Below, piece by piece: positions 38,585 to 48,689 of a stretch of DNA of 64,000 nucleotides (the first letter of the stretch is position 1; every line of letters begins with the position of its first letter). The stretch lies in assembly GCF_030814475.1 (NCBI RefSeq), contig NZ_JAUSVF010000001.1, positions 3,354,001 to 3,418,000 on the forward strand, in the 5' to 3' direction. Under the pieces are notes generated by a model. That model had not been told where the DNA came from and did not search any database. It saw nothing but the letters and a program-made list of their open reading frames with translations. The translations under genes and the position numbers were made by a program. This DNA is from Pararhizobium capsulatum DSM 1112. GTDB lineage: Bacteria; Pseudomonadota; Alphaproteobacteria; Rhizobiales; Rhizobiaceae.

Positions 38585-40450
38585 TCAGCCACGCTCGTGG
38601 TCGCGGATCGCCTTCAGGAAGATATCGCCGTAACGTTCGCGCTTGGACTGGCCGATGCCCGAGATGTCGAGAAGCGCGTTGGCATCCGAAGGCCGCTCCT
38701 TGGAAAGGGCAACCAGCGTCGTATCCGGAAAGATCACATAGGGCGGCACGTTCAGCTCCTTGGCAAGCGTCGCGCGCACGGCCCTCAGCGCCTGGAAAAG
38801 TTCGCCGTCGCGGTCCGACAGTTCGCTTCGGGCCGCAGCCGCCGCTCCCGATTTGCCGTTGCGCTGGGATTTCCCCGATGTCGGCCGGTCCTTGCGGAAG
38901 CGCACCTCCCGTTCACGCTTGAATACCGCGCGGCTTTCGGGCTCCAGCTTGATGGCGCCGAAGGCGGAATGATCGACGCTGACGAGACCGCCGGCGAGAA
39001 GCTGGCGGAACACCGATTGCCAGGTCTTGGCCGCTATATCCTTGCCGGCGCCGAAGACAGGCATATCGACATGGCCGAAGCGCTCGGTCTTTTCGTTGCT
39101 AACGCCCATCAACACGTCGATCACATGACCGGTACCGAAGCGTTCGCCCGTGCGGTAGACGGCGGCAAGCGCCTTGATCGCCGCATCCGTGCCATCCCAG
39201 GTCTCGACCGGCTTCAGGCAGGTATCGCAGCTCTCGCAGCGCCCCGGATGCGCTTCTCCGAAATGTCCCAGGATTGCCTGTCTGCGGCAGGAAGCAGTCT
39301 CGCAGATCGCAAGCAACGCATTGAGCTTGGCGCGCTCGACGCGCTTGATTTCATCTGCCGCAGAACCTTCGTCGATCATCCGGCGGCGCTGGATGACGTC
39401 GGCCATGCCATAGGCCATCCAGACGTCGGACGGTTGGCCGTCACGACCGGCGCGGCCGGTTTCCTGATAGTAGGCTTCCACCGAGCCCGGCAGATCGAGA
39501 TGGGCGACATAGCGCACGTCCGGCTTGTCGATGCCCATGCCGAAAGCGACGGTCGCGACAAGGCACAGGTTTTCCTCCTTGAGGAACGCATCCTGATTGG
39601 CGTCACGCACAGCGCGGTCCATGCCGGCGTGGTACGGAAGGGCTCGGATGCCCTGCGTGTTCAGCCATTCCGCCGTGTCCTCGACCTTGGCGCGCGAAAG
39701 GCAATAGACGATGCCGCTCGAACCCTCGTGGCGAGATAGAAAGCGCAGAAGCTGCTGGCGCGGCTGGTCCCGCTCGACGATTTCATAGGCGATATTCGGC
39801 CGATCGAAGCTGGTCGAGAAAACCTCTGCTCGCTGCAGGCCGAGCCGCTCGATGATATCTTCGCGCGTATGCGGATCGGCCGTCGCCGTCAGCGCAATGC
39901 GCGGCACGCCCGGAAAATGCTCGCCGAGCTGGCCGAGTTCGCGATATTCCGGCCGGAAATCATGGCCCCATTGCGAGACACAGTGAGCCTCATCGATCGC
40001 GAACAGCGCGATCTTCGCCCCGTTGATCAGGTCGCGGAAGGATGGCGTCAGGATACGTTCGGGCGTGACATAAAGGAGATCGAGCTTGCCGGCACGCAAG
40101 GCATCACGAACAGCAAAGGCCTCGTCGCGCGTGAGCGAAGAATTCAGTGCCGCCGCGCTGACGCCAACCTGCTTCAACGCCTCCACCTGATCGCGCATCA
40201 AGGCGATCAGCGGCGAGACGACAATGCCGACGCCGTTGCGGCACAAAGCCGGGATCTGGAAACACAGCGACTTGCCGGCCCCCGTGGGAAACAGCACGAC
40301 CGCATCGCCACCTGCCGTCACATGCTCGACCACGCCGGCCTGCTTGCCGCGAAAGGCCGAGTAGCCATAGACGGTCTTCAAGACATCGAGCGGGTTTCGG
40401 GCACCTTCACGGTCAAACAGGGGATCGATACGGTCTTTTGTCTGCGGCAT
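38585..40450 (-). CDS. recQ: ATP-dependent DNA helicase RecQ
   Basis: The 621-aa protein has Walker A FPTGAGKS (54-61), the DEAH box with [18 protein letters not shown], RecQ signature TGRAGRDG, a zinc-binding RQC region with C-x(n)-CESCDTC and a C-terminal HRDC domain ([20 protein letters not shown]). It unwinds DNA in recombination repair. The length is typical. Confidence 0.96.
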   Translation of the reverse strand: MPQTKDRIDPLFDREGARNPLDVLKTVYGYSAFRGKQAGVVEHVTAGGDAVVLFPTGAGKSLCFQIPALCRNGVGIVVSPLIALMRDQVEALKQVGVSAAALNSSLTRDEAFAVRDALRAGKLDLLYVTPERILTPSFRDLINGAKIALFAIDEAHCVSQWGHDFRPEYRELGQLGEHFPGVPRIALTATADPHTREDIIERLGLQRAEVFSTSFDRPNIAYEIVERDQPRQQLLRFLSRHEGSSGIVYCLSRAKVEDTAEWLNTQGIRALPYHAGMDRAVRDANQDAFLKEENLCLVATVAFGMGIDKPDVRYVAHLDLPGSVEAYYQETGRAGRDGQPSDVWMAYGMADVIQRRRMIDEGSAADEIKRVERAKLNALLAICETASCRRQAILGHFGEAHPGRCESCDTCLKPVETWDGTDAAIKALAAVYRTGERFGTGHVIDVLMGVSNEKTERFGHVDMPVFGAGKDIAAKTWQSVFRQLLAGGLVSVDHSAFGAIKLEPESRAVFKREREVRFRKDRPTSGKSQRNGKSGAAAAARSELSDRDGELFQALRAVRATLAKELNVPPYVIFPDTTLVALSKERPSDANALLDISGIGQSKRERYGDIFLKAIRDHERG

Positions 40451-40537
40451 GGAATCGCTTTCTTGGAGAGCGGACTATGGCACGGATCATGACACGACAG
40501 CCATCGCCTGCGACCCCAATGCACGATTGGTCCCCTT

Positions 40538-42556
40538 CTACTTGCCCGCCGGCCCTTTCACGCGGCCCGACAACACGCCGAAACCGTCAATGATCGCTTC
40601 CTGGTTTTCAAGACGCGTCACTTCGAGCTGAACCTCCTGCAACGTCCGTAGGATCTGGCTGACACTCTCGTCGTCCCCCTCCTCCGTCGCGTGGGCAAGC
40701 TCGTTTTCCAGTTCATGCCGCTGCCACAGCAACGCCTTGGTGCGCTTGTGCAAAGAGAGCGCCTGGAGATAACCCTCCCGTGCATCCTCGGGTGCCGCCT
40801 GAATGGTCGCGGTCCAAAGCCGCGTGTAGCGGATCTGCTGATCAAGCCCCTTCAGAAGTGCGCCAAAACCTTCCGCTTCCAGCTGTTCCATCAAACCTTC
40901 GCGAGACAGGCGCGGTCCCTTGGCGGCGGCGGCATTGAGCACAGACGACCAGAAGCGCTGGAGATCGCGATTGTCGTATTCGATCGCGGAAATCTCGTCA
41001 TATTCCTCGAACAGAAGCTGCGGGTGATTGACAATCGTCAAGGCCAGCACACTTTCGCGCAACGGCGGGAGGCTCTGGCTGCCGCTCACCAGTGAAGAGC
41101 GGGCCAGGCGTTCAGAAACACCGCCGGTCCCTCGCTGGGCCGAAGGCCCGCCACGCCCCTGCGGGCCGTTGCGTGCTCCGTCTCTTCCCTGATTGCGGTC
41201 GAAATTGCGCTGAAAACCCTGTTGCCGATTGCTGCCCTGGAAGAAGGCATTCAGCCGGTCGCGAACATCCTGTCCGTAGTGGCGACGCACGTTCTCGTCG
41301 GCGATGACCGCAACCACCTGCTTCAATGTCGCTTCCAGTTCAGCGCGCTTTTCCGGCGTATCGAAGCCTCCAGACTGCACTTCGCGGATCCACACCATCT
41401 CGGACAGTGACCGCGCCGACGCCATCACCTTGTCGAAGGGACCGCGCCCTTCGTTGCGGACGATATCGTCGGGGTCCTTGCCATCAGGCAGAAGCGCAAA
41501 GCGCACGGACCGGCCGGGCTTCAGATGCGGCAGGGCGAGGTCCACGGCGCGGTTTGCTGCGCGAATGCCGGCGCCGTCGCCGTCGAAGCAGAGCACCGGC
41601 TGCTGCGTCAGCTTCCACAGAAGTTCGAGCTGGTTCTCGGTCAGCGCTGTTCCCAGCGGCGCGACGGCGTTCTCGATGCCGACCTGATGGAGCGCGATAA
41701 CGTCCATATAGCCTTCGACGGCAATGATCGTGCCAGCGCCATTTTCGTTTTGCGCGGCGTTGCCGTCGCGGCCAGCCCCAGACATGGCTTTTCTGGCACG
41801 AGCAAAATTGTAAAGCACGCTTCCCTTATGGAAGAGTTCGGTCTCGTTGGAATTGAGGTATTTCGCCGGCGCATCCGGTGACATGGCGCGTCCACCGAAG
41901 GCAATGACCTTTTCGCGGGATGACAGGATCGGGAACATGATGCGGTCGCGGAAGCGGTCGTAGGAAACCGGAATGTCCGGCCCGTGAACGACAAGACCGC
42001 AGGCCTCGATCTGCTCCTTGGCAATACCCTTGGTCGCCAGATGCTCCTTCAGCGCATTGCGGCTCTCGGACGCATAACCAAGTCGGAACGTCTCGATCGT
42101 GCGCCCCGTCAGCCCGCGATCGCGCAGATACGCACGCGCCTTGGCGCCGTTGGCCGTCTGCAGCTGATCCTGGAAAAACTGCGTCGCCATTTCCATGACG
42201 TCCTGCAGGCTCGCCCGCTGGCGGTCACGCTTCTCGGCCTCGACATCCGGCTGCGGCATCGCCACGCCGGCAAGATCGGCGATCTGCTGCACGGCCTCAG
42301 GAAAGTTCATGCCGTCGAGATCAGTCAGGAAACGGAAATGATCTCCCGATACACCGCAGCCGAAGCAGTGATACCTCCCCTTGCGATCCTCGCAATGGAA
42401 GCTCGGTGACTTCTCCCCGTGGAAGGGGCAGCACGCCCAGAAATCGCCGCGCGACGCATTGGTCTTCTTGCGATCCCAGGTCACGCGTTTGCCGATCACG
42501 TCCGAAATCGGAACGCGGTCACGAATCTCATCGAGAAAGGCGTTGGAAAAGCGCAT
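40538..42556 (-). CDS. dnaG: DNA primase
   Basis: The 672-aa protein has the CHC2 zinc ribbon (ACCPFHGEKSPSFHC...YHCFGCG, residues 41-68), the TOPRIM core (IIAVEGYMDVIALHQVG and LCFDGDGAGIRAANRA) and a helical DnaB-binding C-terminus. It makes RNA primers for replication. ATG 42556 gives the MRFSNAFLDEIRDRV start. In relatives dnaG is often close to rpoD; here they are about 8 kb apart on the same strand. Confidence 0.97.
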   Translation of the reverse strand: MRFSNAFLDEIRDRVPISDVIGKRVTWDRKKTNASRGDFWACCPFHGEKSPSFHCEDRKGRYHCFGCGVSGDHFRFLTDLDGMNFPEAVQQIADLAGVAMPQPDVEAEKRDRQRASLQDVMEMATQFFQDQLQTANGAKARAYLRDRGLTGRTIETFRLGYASESRNALKEHLATKGIAKEQIEACGLVVHGPDIPVSYDRFRDRIMFPILSSREKVIAFGGRAMSPDAPAKYLNSNETELFHKGSVLYNFARARKAMSGAGRDGNAAQNENGAGTIIAVEGYMDVIALHQVGIENAVAPLGTALTENQLELLWKLTQQPVLCFDGDGAGIRAANRAVDLALPHLKPGRSVRFALLPDGKDPDDIVRNEGRGPFDKVMASARSLSEMVWIREVQSGGFDTPEKRAELEATLKQVVAVIADENVRRHYGQDVRDRLNAFFQGSNRQQGFQRNFDRNQGRDGARNGPQGRGGPSAQRGTGGVSERLARSSLVSGSQSLPPLRESVLALTIVNHPQLLFEEYDEISAIEYDNRDLQRFWSSVLNAAAAKGPRLSREGLMEQLEAEGFGALLKGLDQQIRYTRLWTATIQAAPEDAREGYLQALSLHKRTKALLWQRHELENELAHATEEGDDESVSQILRTLQEVQLEVTRLENQEAIIDGFGVLSGRVKGPAGK

Positions 42557-42738
42557 GAAAACCTCTGATCTGGCCTTCATATAGGCGTCAAAATCCCGCC
42601 ACGCCACCGCCGATATCAGGCATGCCCGCAATTCACAGGCAGTCGTGACGGAGCATTCACCTTAAACGGTACAGAAACAACAAAGCGTTTGACATTGCTG
42701 CGTTGCAACAGCGATGAAGTCATCCATATTCCGGAAAC

Positions 42739-43632
42739 ATGATCATGGCTCTCACCGCACAAAGCCTGGCCGAAAGCGAAGATTTCTTCGCCGCTATGCG
42801 TGCGAGCGCCCGCGCGCTGACAGCGATGTTCGCAGAGTTTCCGCGCCTGAGCTCGATCTTCGCGTCTCAACAGCGCTGGCTGCTGGCGCAGGCGGGATTT
42901 GCAATTTATTTCGGCTGCCCGGCACTCGGACGGGAAGCAGGCCTCTATTCCGGCCGCTTCGTTGCAACCGCGGTCGAATACGATATCGCCAGCCGAAACA
43001 CGGCAGCAGCCTTCCTGCAGGAAATGCTCGCCTACCGTTTCGTCAAATATATCGACAACCCGCCCGATAATCGCACGCGTCCGCTGGAGCCGACGGAGAC
43101 CGCCCTTCATCCCGTCCGGCAATGGATGCATGTGCATCTTGCCATCCTCGACGGCCTGGACGGCGGTCGCCGAGCAGATATGCTTGCCAAAGACCCGGCA
43201 ATGTTCCCCGGCCTGGAAGCAAGGACCGCCTACAGCATCCTTGAAAACCAGCGGCTTCGCCAACCGGGCGAAGCCTTCAATCTTTTCACATGGGCCAATG
43301 CCGGCGGCGGGGTGATGGACTACTTCATCGGTCGTATCGAAAGCTGGGATCGGAATGATCAACAGGTGGCGGTAGGGCCGATCGTGGCGGCAGAACTCTG
43401 CCGCACCTTCATGATTTCGAAAACCCACTTCAAGCGCCTGATGAAACGCGCGTCGGAAATGGGAAGCCTTGGCTTCCAGAGTACCGGCCCAAGCGCCGGC
43501 CTCTGGCTCTCCCAAGGCTTTGTGACCGAATATCGCAATTATCAAGCCGAGAAATTTGCGATTATCGACGCTGCATTCGAAGCTGAAGCAGGTAAGGCTC
43601 CCGCTTTCAGAGAGCTGAAAGCAGTTCTTTGA
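42739..43632 (+). CDS. Unknown 297-aa protein
   Basis: I do not recognise the family. It is soluble and mostly helical, with FPRLSSIFASQQRWLLAQAGFAIYFG near the start, a SRNTAAAFLQEMLAYRFVKYI block and, at the C-terminal third, ELCRTFMISKTHFKRLMKRASEMGSLGF, which resembles a winged-helix or HTH recognition segment. The first ATG (42739) and a second at 42745 are both possible. It overlaps the convergent GatB/YqeY gene by 26 bp. Confidence 0.7.
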   Translation: MIMALTAQSLAESEDFFAAMRASARALTAMFAEFPRLSSIFASQQRWLLAQAGFAIYFGCPALGREAGLYSGRFVATAVEYDIASRNTAAAFLQEMLAYRFVKYIDNPPDNRTRPLEPTETALHPVRQWMHVHLAILDGLDGGRRADMLAKDPAMFPGLEARTAYSILENQRLRQPGEAFNLFTWANAGGGVMDYFIGRIESWDRNDQQVAVGPIVAAELCRTFMISKTHFKRLMKRASEMGSLGFQSTGPSAGLWLSQGFVTEYRNYQAEKFAIIDAAFEAEAGKAPAFRELKAVL

Positions 43633-44062
43633 GGATGCCGGAGGCCTTGGCGAAATCCATCTGGCCTGCATAACGTTCCTTGAGGATCGCCATGCACTTG
43701 CCCATGTCGCGGATGCCCGCAGCACCGACTTCCGCGATCACTTCGGCTGTTACCGCACGCACCTTATCGTCGGAAAACTGTTCCGGCTGGAAGTCGGCGA
43801 TGATGGCGATTTCCTCGCGCTCATGTTCCGCAAGCTCCGGGCGGCCGGCATCGTCGTAGATCTTGGCCGATTCTTCGCGCTGCTTGACCATCTTGGCGAG
43901 GATCTGCAGGAGGTCGTCGTCGGAGGCCGCGTCCTTGCCGATGCCGCGATTAGCGATGTCGCGCTCCTTAATCGCCGCCTGCACGAGGCGCAGCGTCGAA
44001 ACGCGGCGCGTGTCCTTAGCCTTCATTGCGGTCTTCAGCGCTTCGCTGATCGTGTCGCGCAT
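43607..44062 (-). CDS. GatB/YqeY domain protein
   Basis: The 151-aa protein has the whole YqeY pattern: LKTAMKAKDTRRVSTLRLVQAAIKERDI, MVKQREESAKIYDDAGRPELAEHEREEI, and GAAGIRDMGKCMAILKERYAGQMDFAKAS. The domain equals the tRNA-binding tail of GatB; the stand-alone protein's role is unclear. It diverges from carA, a neighbourhood common in Rhizobiales. Confidence 0.93.
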   Translation of the reverse strand: MRDTISEALKTAMKAKDTRRVSTLRLVQAAIKERDIANRGIGKDAASDDDLLQILAKMVKQREESAKIYDDAGRPELAEHEREEIAIIADFQPEQFSDDKVRAVTAEVIAEVGAAGIRDMGKCMAILKERYAGQMDFAKASGILKELLSAL

Positions 44063-44390
44063 ATCGTTTTCTCCCGCCGGTAGCGAAGGCCGGCCGCTTG
44101 AAATGCGCCGTGCCCAGGGTTGTGATTTTGCGCAGTCTTAGACCAGCAAGGGCAAAACAATCAAACCGAATAGTCAAATAATTGATTTTATTATTCTTTT
44201 ATTTCAAAACAATTCACAGGGAGGTGTTGACCGCAAGGGCGGTCGGGACTATTTTCCGGCACCTGCACCGAAATTGGCATGACACAGAGCGACCGCGGGG
44301 TTTCCGCGCGCCCATGCCTGAGCACGAGATTTGGCACACGGCCGCGGGAGGCGTCTCCCCGCTTCCCGTCACACGAACGGGATAGAAACG
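44063..44390. other. 328 bp divergent region before carA
   Basis: No gene. An AT-rich core at about 44155-44215 probably carries promoters for the yqeY-like gene and carA. No classical attenuator could be drawn with confidence. Confidence 0.5.
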
Positions 44391-45596
44391 ATGACCGCGA
44401 CTGCTCCTTGGACCACCGAAAAACCCACCGCCCTGCTCGTTCTGGCCGATGGCACCGTCATCGAGGGCAAGGGGATCGGCGCCACTGGCCACGTCCAGGC
44501 CGAAGTCTGCTTCAACACGGCGCTGACCGGCTACGAGGAAATCCTGACGGACCCTTCCTATCTCGGCCAGATCGTTACCTTCACGTTTCCGCATATCGGC
44601 AATATCGGCACCAATGACGAAGACATCGAAGACCTGACGCCGGCTGCACGCCACGGCGCGGTCGGCGTCATATTCAAGGCCGAGATCACCGAACCGTCCA
44701 GCTACCGCGCGTCCCAGGACCTCGACGAATGGCTGAAGGCCCGCGGCATCATCGGCCTCAGCGGCATCGACACGCGCGCACTGACCGCCTGGATACGCGA
44801 AAACGGCGCCCCGAACGCCGTCATCGCCCATGATGCGAACGGCGTCTTCGATATCGAAGCCCTGAAAGCAGAAGCTGCCGCCTGGAGCGGCCTTGAAGGC
44901 CTCGACCTCGCCAAGGCCGCCTCCTCCGGCCAGTCGTCGCGCTGGACGCAGACCCCCTGGGTCTGGAACGAAGGCTACGGCGAACTCGACGAGGCGAAGG
45001 CTCGCCACCACATCGTCGCCCTCGACTTCGGCGTGAAGCGCAACATCCTGCGCCTGTTCGCCGGCCTCGACTGCAAGGTCACCGTCATGCCCGCAACCAC
45101 CAGCGCGGAAGAAGTTCTGGCCCAGAAGCCGGATGGGATCTTCCTGTCGAACGGCCCCGGTGACCCGGCCGCAACGGGCGAATACGCCGTGCCAGTTATC
45201 AAGCAGCTGATCACCACGGATATCCCGGTCTTCGGCATCTGCCTCGGCCATCAGATGCTCGGGCTCGCGCTCGGTGCCAAGACCGAGAAGATGCACCAGG
45301 GCCACCACGGCGCCAACCATCCGGTGAAGGACCACACCACCGGCAAGGTCGAGATCGTCTCGATGAACCACGGCTTTGCGGTCGACTCGAAGTCGCTGCC
45401 GGACGGCGTCGAGGAAACGCATATCTCGCTGTTCGACGGCAGCAATTGCGGCCTGCGCATGAACGGCAAGAACGTCTTCTCCGTCCAGCATCACCCGGAA
45501 GCTTCCCCCGGCCCGCAGGACAGCCACTATCTCTTCCGCCGCTTCATCAACATGATCAACGAGAAGAAGGGCGAACCGGCTTTGGCCGAACGCTGA
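44391..45596 (+). CDS. carA: Carbamoyl-phosphate synthase small subunit
   Basis: The 401-aa glutaminase subunit shows GYEEILTDPSYLGQIVTFTFPHIGNIG (read in parts), ALDFGVKRNILR, LSNGPGDPAA and the catalytic triad: Cys in FGICLGHQMLG, His and Glu in QHHPEASPGP. It delivers ammonia from glutamine to CarB for pyrimidine and arginine synthesis. ATG 44391 gives the normal MTATAPWTTEKPTALL start. Confidence 0.97.
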   Translation: MTATAPWTTEKPTALLVLADGTVIEGKGIGATGHVQAEVCFNTALTGYEEILTDPSYLGQIVTFTFPHIGNIGTNDEDIEDLTPAARHGAVGVIFKAEITEPSSYRASQDLDEWLKARGIIGLSGIDTRALTAWIRENGAPNAVIAHDANGVFDIEALKAEAAAWSGLEGLDLAKAASSGQSSRWTQTPWVWNEGYGELDEAKARHHIVALDFGVKRNILRLFAGLDCKVTVMPATTSAEEVLAQKPDGIFLSNGPGDPAATGEYAVPVIKQLITTDIPVFGICLGHQMLGLALGAKTEKMHQGHHGANHPVKDHTTGKVEIVSMNHGFAVDSKSLPDGVEETHISLFDGSNCGLRMNGKNVFSVQHHPEASPGPQDSHYLFRRFINMINEKKGEPALAER

Positions 45597-45622
45597 GAGT
45601 CAGGAAGACCGGAGTGGAATGG

Positions 45623-45649
45623 AAAAGGCCCGCGCGTTGCGGGCCTTTT
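45623..45649. terminator. Terminator after carA
   Basis: AAAAGGCCCGC and its complement with a 5-nt loop, flanked by A and T runs, so it can act for carA and for the convergent MATE gene. Confidence 0.9.
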
Positions 45650-45675
45650 GGTGTCTGCGGAACCTGCGAGCCGGC

Positions 45676-47082
45676 TCAGGCTGCTCGCTGCAAAGCCTTT
45701 CTCTCCCGCGACAGGAAGCGGAAGAAGCGCCAGGTCAGCGAGATGCTGGCAGCCGTCAATCCGATGACGAAGCCGTACCAGATTCCGACGCCGCCGAAGC
45801 CCAGCGGGAACGCCAGCACATAGGCCGCAACAAAACCGATCGCCCAATAGGAGATCAGCGCGAAGATCATCGGCACCGTCGTATCTTTCAGGCCGCGCAG
45901 CATGCCGGCTGCAAGGGCCTGCACGCCATCAACGAGCTGGAAGGCACCGGCAATCACGATCAGCGGCCCGGCATAGGCAACGACGTCCATCGCATCCGGG
46001 CGGCGGATATCCAGATAGAGCATGGCAAGCTCGTGCGAAAACAGCGCGAAGACAAGGCTGCCGATGACGGCAAAGCCGCAGCCAAGCACCAGAACGGAGA
46101 TTGCGGCACGCTTGATGCCTTCCGCATCCCCTCGCCCATGTGCCAGGCCAATGCGCACGGTCGCGACCTGCGCCAGGCCGAGCGGGATCATGAAGGCGAC
46201 CGACGCAAATTGCAGCGCGATGCCATGGGCGGCAAGCTCGACAGTACCGATCATGCCCATCAGCAAAGATGCGACCGTAAAGAGGCTCACCTCGGCAAGA
46301 ATCGTCACGGCAATCGGCAGGCCGAGCTTGACGACTTCCTTCAGCACCGGCCAGTCGGGGCGCCAGAACCGGACGAAAATCTCGTAATCGTGTGTCTGTG
46401 GCGTCCGCTGGATATAGATGTAGAGCAGAACGAAGCTCATCGTATTGACGACCAGCGCGGAAATGGCTGCACCGACAATGCCCAGCACGGGGGCACCGAG
46501 ATGGCCGAAAATCAGGATATAGGCGAGCACGGCATTGGTCGCGAGGATGGTGATCGTCACATAGAGGATGACGCCAGCCCGCTGCAGCGAGCTCAAGAAG
46601 CCGCGCAGCACCATGAAAAGGAGCGCCGGGAAGATGCCCCATTGCGCCACCCGAAGATAATGGCCGGCAAGCTCCGCCACGGCCGGCTGCTGCCCCATAG
46701 ACCGCAAGACCGTCTCTGCGTTCCAGAGCAGCGGCGCAGTGATGACGCCATAGCCCAACACGGCCCACATGCCCATGCGCACGGCGCGGCGCACGGCGAC
46801 ACGATCGCCACGACCTTCGGCCTGCGCCACGATCGGCACGACGGCATTGGCGAAACCGGACCCGAAAATGAAGACGGTGAAGAACATCTGCGCAGCCAGA
46901 ACCATCGCCGCAAGCTCGGTGGTACCGAGACGGCCAACCATCAGCACGTCGGTTGCATGGATCGCAAACTGTGCGATCTGCGCCCCGATGAAGGGGATTC
47001 CGAGCGTGATGCTGGCGCGGTAATGCGCAGACCACGAATTGTTCGCGCCAACTTCCGCTGGGTTATCGATCCTCGTCAACAT
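45676..47082 (-). CDS. MATE-family multidrug/Na+ efflux transporter (NorM-like)
   Basis: The 468-aa protein has 12 hydrophobic helices and family blocks such as GIPFIGAQIAQFAIHATDVLMVGRLGTTELAA and LGLPIAVTILAEVSLFTVASLLMG, with internal twofold repetition. It would export cationic compounds in exchange for Na+ or H+. ATG 47082 starts MLTRIDNP; the longer frame is not membrane-like. Confidence 0.92.
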   Translation of the reverse strand: MLTRIDNPAEVGANNSWSAHYRASITLGIPFIGAQIAQFAIHATDVLMVGRLGTTELAAMVLAAQMFFTVFIFGSGFANAVVPIVAQAEGRGDRVAVRRAVRMGMWAVLGYGVITAPLLWNAETVLRSMGQQPAVAELAGHYLRVAQWGIFPALLFMVLRGFLSSLQRAGVILYVTITILATNAVLAYILIFGHLGAPVLGIVGAAISALVVNTMSFVLLYIYIQRTPQTHDYEIFVRFWRPDWPVLKEVVKLGLPIAVTILAEVSLFTVASLLMGMIGTVELAAHGIALQFASVAFMIPLGLAQVATVRIGLAHGRGDAEGIKRAAISVLVLGCGFAVIGSLVFALFSHELAMLYLDIRRPDAMDVVAYAGPLIVIAGAFQLVDGVQALAAGMLRGLKDTTVPMIFALISYWAIGFVAAYVLAFPLGFGGVGIWYGFVIGLTAASISLTWRFFRFLSRERKALQRAA

Positions 47083-47281
47083 GATGGGGTTAGGCCTTTG
47101 ACTTCGTCGCAGCCGGACAATGGCCGCACGATGGGAAGCCGGGAAATACCGCAATATGCGACAAATGGCCAGAGATCGGATCAAAATCGCTTATTTTTTC
47201 ATCAAAACATCACAGAAACTGATGGATTTTGAGAAAAGAAGTCTGGGCTCTTTAAATCCGAGGCCATTTGAAAAGCGCCGC

Positions 47282-48532
47282 CTACGACGCGACGCTCTCC
47301 AGGGCGGCACCCACTGGCATTGGCCGCAGCTTTGCGAGATAGACGGCGAGTGCCAAGACGATGAAAAATCCCGACAGAACATACGGCGCACCAGCAAAGT
47401 GAACGGTCGCTCCGGGTGCGGTAAAACTACTGAAGATCTGCGTGAACATCAGCGGACCGATGATGGTGGTGAAGCTGGAGATGCTGGACAACGCACCCTG
47501 CAACTCGCCTTGCGCAGAAGGTGGAACCCGGGCTGCCGCGATGCTGCGCAGCGGTGGATCGGCGAGAGCTTCGATGCAGGTCAAGAGGATCACCGCATAG
47601 ACCATCCAGCCCTGGAAGGCCAAGGCATAGCCGAACAGCCCGAGCCCGGTGAAGGCCAGCCCCACCGCACCGGATTTCCATTCGCCGAGCCGTGGCACGA
47701 CACGCGGCAGCACGAAGCCCATGACCAAGGCCCCGCAAATACCGAAGATGCCGAGCGACAGACCGATCTGCCCTTCGCTCCAACCATAGCGCTCGGACGT
47801 TACGAAGGACCAGACGGCAGGATAAACCGCATGGGCCTGCCAGTAGAGGAAAAACACCAGCAGGATCCAGCCGATGCCCGGATAGTTGCGCATCTGCTTC
47901 ACCGCACCCAGCGGATTGGCCCGCTTCCACTCGAACCTGCGGCGATGCTCCTTGCCCAGCGTTTCCGGCAGCAGGAAAAAGGCGACGACGAAATTGATGA
48001 AGGAAAGGGCTGCGGCGCCGTAAAAGGGAATGCGCGGCCCGAATTCACCAAGGATGCCGCCAAGCACAGGCCCGAGCGCAAATCCCGTGCCGAAGGCGAT
48101 GCCGATCAGTCCGAAATTCTTGGCCCGGTTGCTGTCGTCGCTGACATCGGCAATGTAAGCGGAGGCCGTGGAAAAGCTTGCGCCGCTGATGCCGGCGAGC
48201 ACGCGCCCGACAAACAGCATCCAGTAGGTCGTAGCCAGCGCACAGATCAGATTGTCGAGCGCGAAGGTTAGCACGGATGCAAGCAGCACCGGGCGCCGAC
48301 CGAAGCGATCGGAAAGATTGCCAATCAGTGGCGCGAAAAGTAACTGCATACCGGAATAAACAAGCAGCAGCCAGCCACCCTCGACCGCCGCCTCGCTGAT
48401 CGTGGCGCCCGTCAGCTCCTCCAGATAGGCAGGCAGCACCGGCGTGATGATGGCGATGCCCATGATATCGAGAAACAGGATGACGAAGACGAGGAACAGG
48501 CCGCGCCGTGCCGATTTCGGATCGATCATCAT
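47282..48532 (-). CDS. MFS drug transporter of the TetA type
   Basis: The 416-aa protein has 12 hydrophobic segments and the MFS motif A in NLSDRFGRRPVLLAS, with DIMGIAIITPVLPAYLEEL at helix 1 and GRVLAGISGASFSTASAYIADV, which is typical of Tet(A)-like proton antiporters. Substrate is not known; tetracycline transport should not be assumed. ATG 48532 is the first of two tandem ATGs. The LysR gene follows upstream on the same strand. Confidence 0.9.
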   Translation of the reverse strand: MMIDPKSARRGLFLVFVILFLDIMGIAIITPVLPAYLEELTGATISEAAVEGGWLLLVYSGMQLLFAPLIGNLSDRFGRRPVLLASVLTFALDNLICALATTYWMLFVGRVLAGISGASFSTASAYIADVSDDSNRAKNFGLIGIAFGTGFALGPVLGGILGEFGPRIPFYGAAALSFINFVVAFFLLPETLGKEHRRRFEWKRANPLGAVKQMRNYPGIGWILLVFFLYWQAHAVYPAVWSFVTSERYGWSEGQIGLSLGIFGICGALVMGFVLPRVVPRLGEWKSGAVGLAFTGLGLFGYALAFQGWMVYAVILLTCIEALADPPLRSIAAARVPPSAQGELQGALSSISSFTTIIGPLMFTQIFSSFTAPGATVHFAGAPYVLSGFFIVLALAVYLAKLRPMPVGAALESVAS

Positions 48533-48689
48533 TCCCTCCACCGGCCAGAAACTCGATACGGAACGGGAACAAACCGATCCATTTCCTGCGTAACGCAAAA
48601 AATCAGGCGAAACAATCCATGAACATTTCAATGTTCGTGATGCAGAGATAGCCGGAATTGATGACACGCCGATTGTTCGTCATCGATTG

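Noticed and set aside
44214..45527. Minus-strand open frame of 437 codons over carA
   Set aside because: Antisense shadow of carA; no motif and no ribosome binding site.
45619..47232. Plus-strand frame of 537 codons rich in His, Arg, Asp and Gln
   Set aside because: Antisense to the MATE transporter gene; composition mirrors membrane-protein codons.
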